This document shows, one piece after another, positions 63,947 to 64,000 of a stretch of DNA of 64,000 nucleotides. The stretch lies in contig NZ_FPBF01000002.1 in NCBI RefSeq assembly GCF_900116615.1, forward strand, positions 248,001-312,000, given 5' to 3'. Source of the stretch: Algoriphagus locisalis (GTDB lineage: Bacteria; Bacteroidota; Bacteroidia; Cytophagales; Cyclobacteriaceae). Both the position numbers and the translations under genes were made by a program. The stretch's first letter is position 1; the number at the start of each line of letters is the position of its first letter. The notes under the pieces were generated by a model that had not been told where the DNA came from, did not search any database, and saw nothing but the letters and a program-made list of their open reading frames with translations.

Positions 63947-64000
63947 TGGTCAAGTTTTTAGTGTAGTATTTTTGCCAAAATAGATTGCCGCTTGTAGGCC

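Overview
The window looks like chromosome of a gliding Bacteroidota, most likely Cytophagales in the Cyclobacteriaceae (Algoriphagus-like). This is inferred from: a gldA-gldF-gldG gliding ABC cluster; a secreted FG-GAP protein ending in a type IX secretion (T9SS) sorting domain; many short lipoprotein signals; promoters of the Bacteroidota type (TTG, about 19 bp, TAnnTTTG) before tRNA genes; few Shine-Dalgarno sites; and several TTG starts. Most of the window is core chromosome. No IS element, prophage or CRISPR array was seen.

Layout. 1-3721: tightly packed operon of a sugar-acid dehydratase (5' end outside the window), SDR, acetoacetate-decarboxylase-like protein and SDR. 3752-6185: a lipoprotein and a sulfatase. 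6372-9383: two VOC (glyoxalase-fold) genes held apart by a 2.2 kb accessory cassette holding a secreted Cys peptide (frameshifted), a DUF4221 propeller lipoprotein and a small CGSC lipoprotein; an exact repeat of VOC sequence flanks the cassette. 9438-14497: VF530 protein, dnaN and the gld cluster. 14692-23101: DUF4143 ATPase with a long palindrome in its promoter, thioredoxin-like protein, SDR, M20 hydrolase, alpha/beta hydrolase, DEAD helicase and dihydroorotase. 23179-28019: tRNA-His, then a glycogen/alpha-glucan operon (debranching enzyme, GT4, GH57). 28449-33140: secreted orphan protein, then a reverse operon kdtA-rsgA-PRTase-panB. 33327-39516: LMW phosphatase, fructosamine kinase, Gfo/Idh oxidoreductase, lysC, fbp and sugar dehydrogenase. 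39723-44144: gpsA, plsB-like acyltransferase, DUF4199 protein and polyprenyl synthase. 44352-49195: thrA-thrB-thrC with a Thr/Ile-rich leader peptide. 49460-55308: META, Gre-like, SnoaL-like, SDR, MscS, alkyltransferase-like, Na+ symporter, clpS and recR. 55358-55908: tRNA-Ala with two tRNA-like relics around a GIY-YIG nuclease. 56001-63946: lipoprotein, membrane protein, HAD phosphatase, DUF2461, orphan antitoxin, murF, T9SS cargo and amidohydrolase.

How genes work together. ThrA, ThrB and ThrC take aspartate to threonine, apart from the aspartate-semialdehyde dehydrogenase step (not in this window), and appear controlled by leader-peptide attenuation; LysC supplies a second aspartate kinase. 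GpsA and the acyltransferase belong to glycerolipid synthesis and overlap by 23 bp. The debranching enzyme, glycosyltransferase and GH57 enzyme form a storage-glucan unit.

The main candidates for undescribed biology are (i) the peptide/DUF4221/CGSC cassette and its flanking VOC duplication, (ii) the tRNA-Ala/GIY-YIG element whose tRNA relics carry a dispersed TCCCGA palindrome where the anticodon arm should be, (iii) the 52-bp palindrome over the promoter of the DUF4143 ATPase, and (iv) the thr leader.
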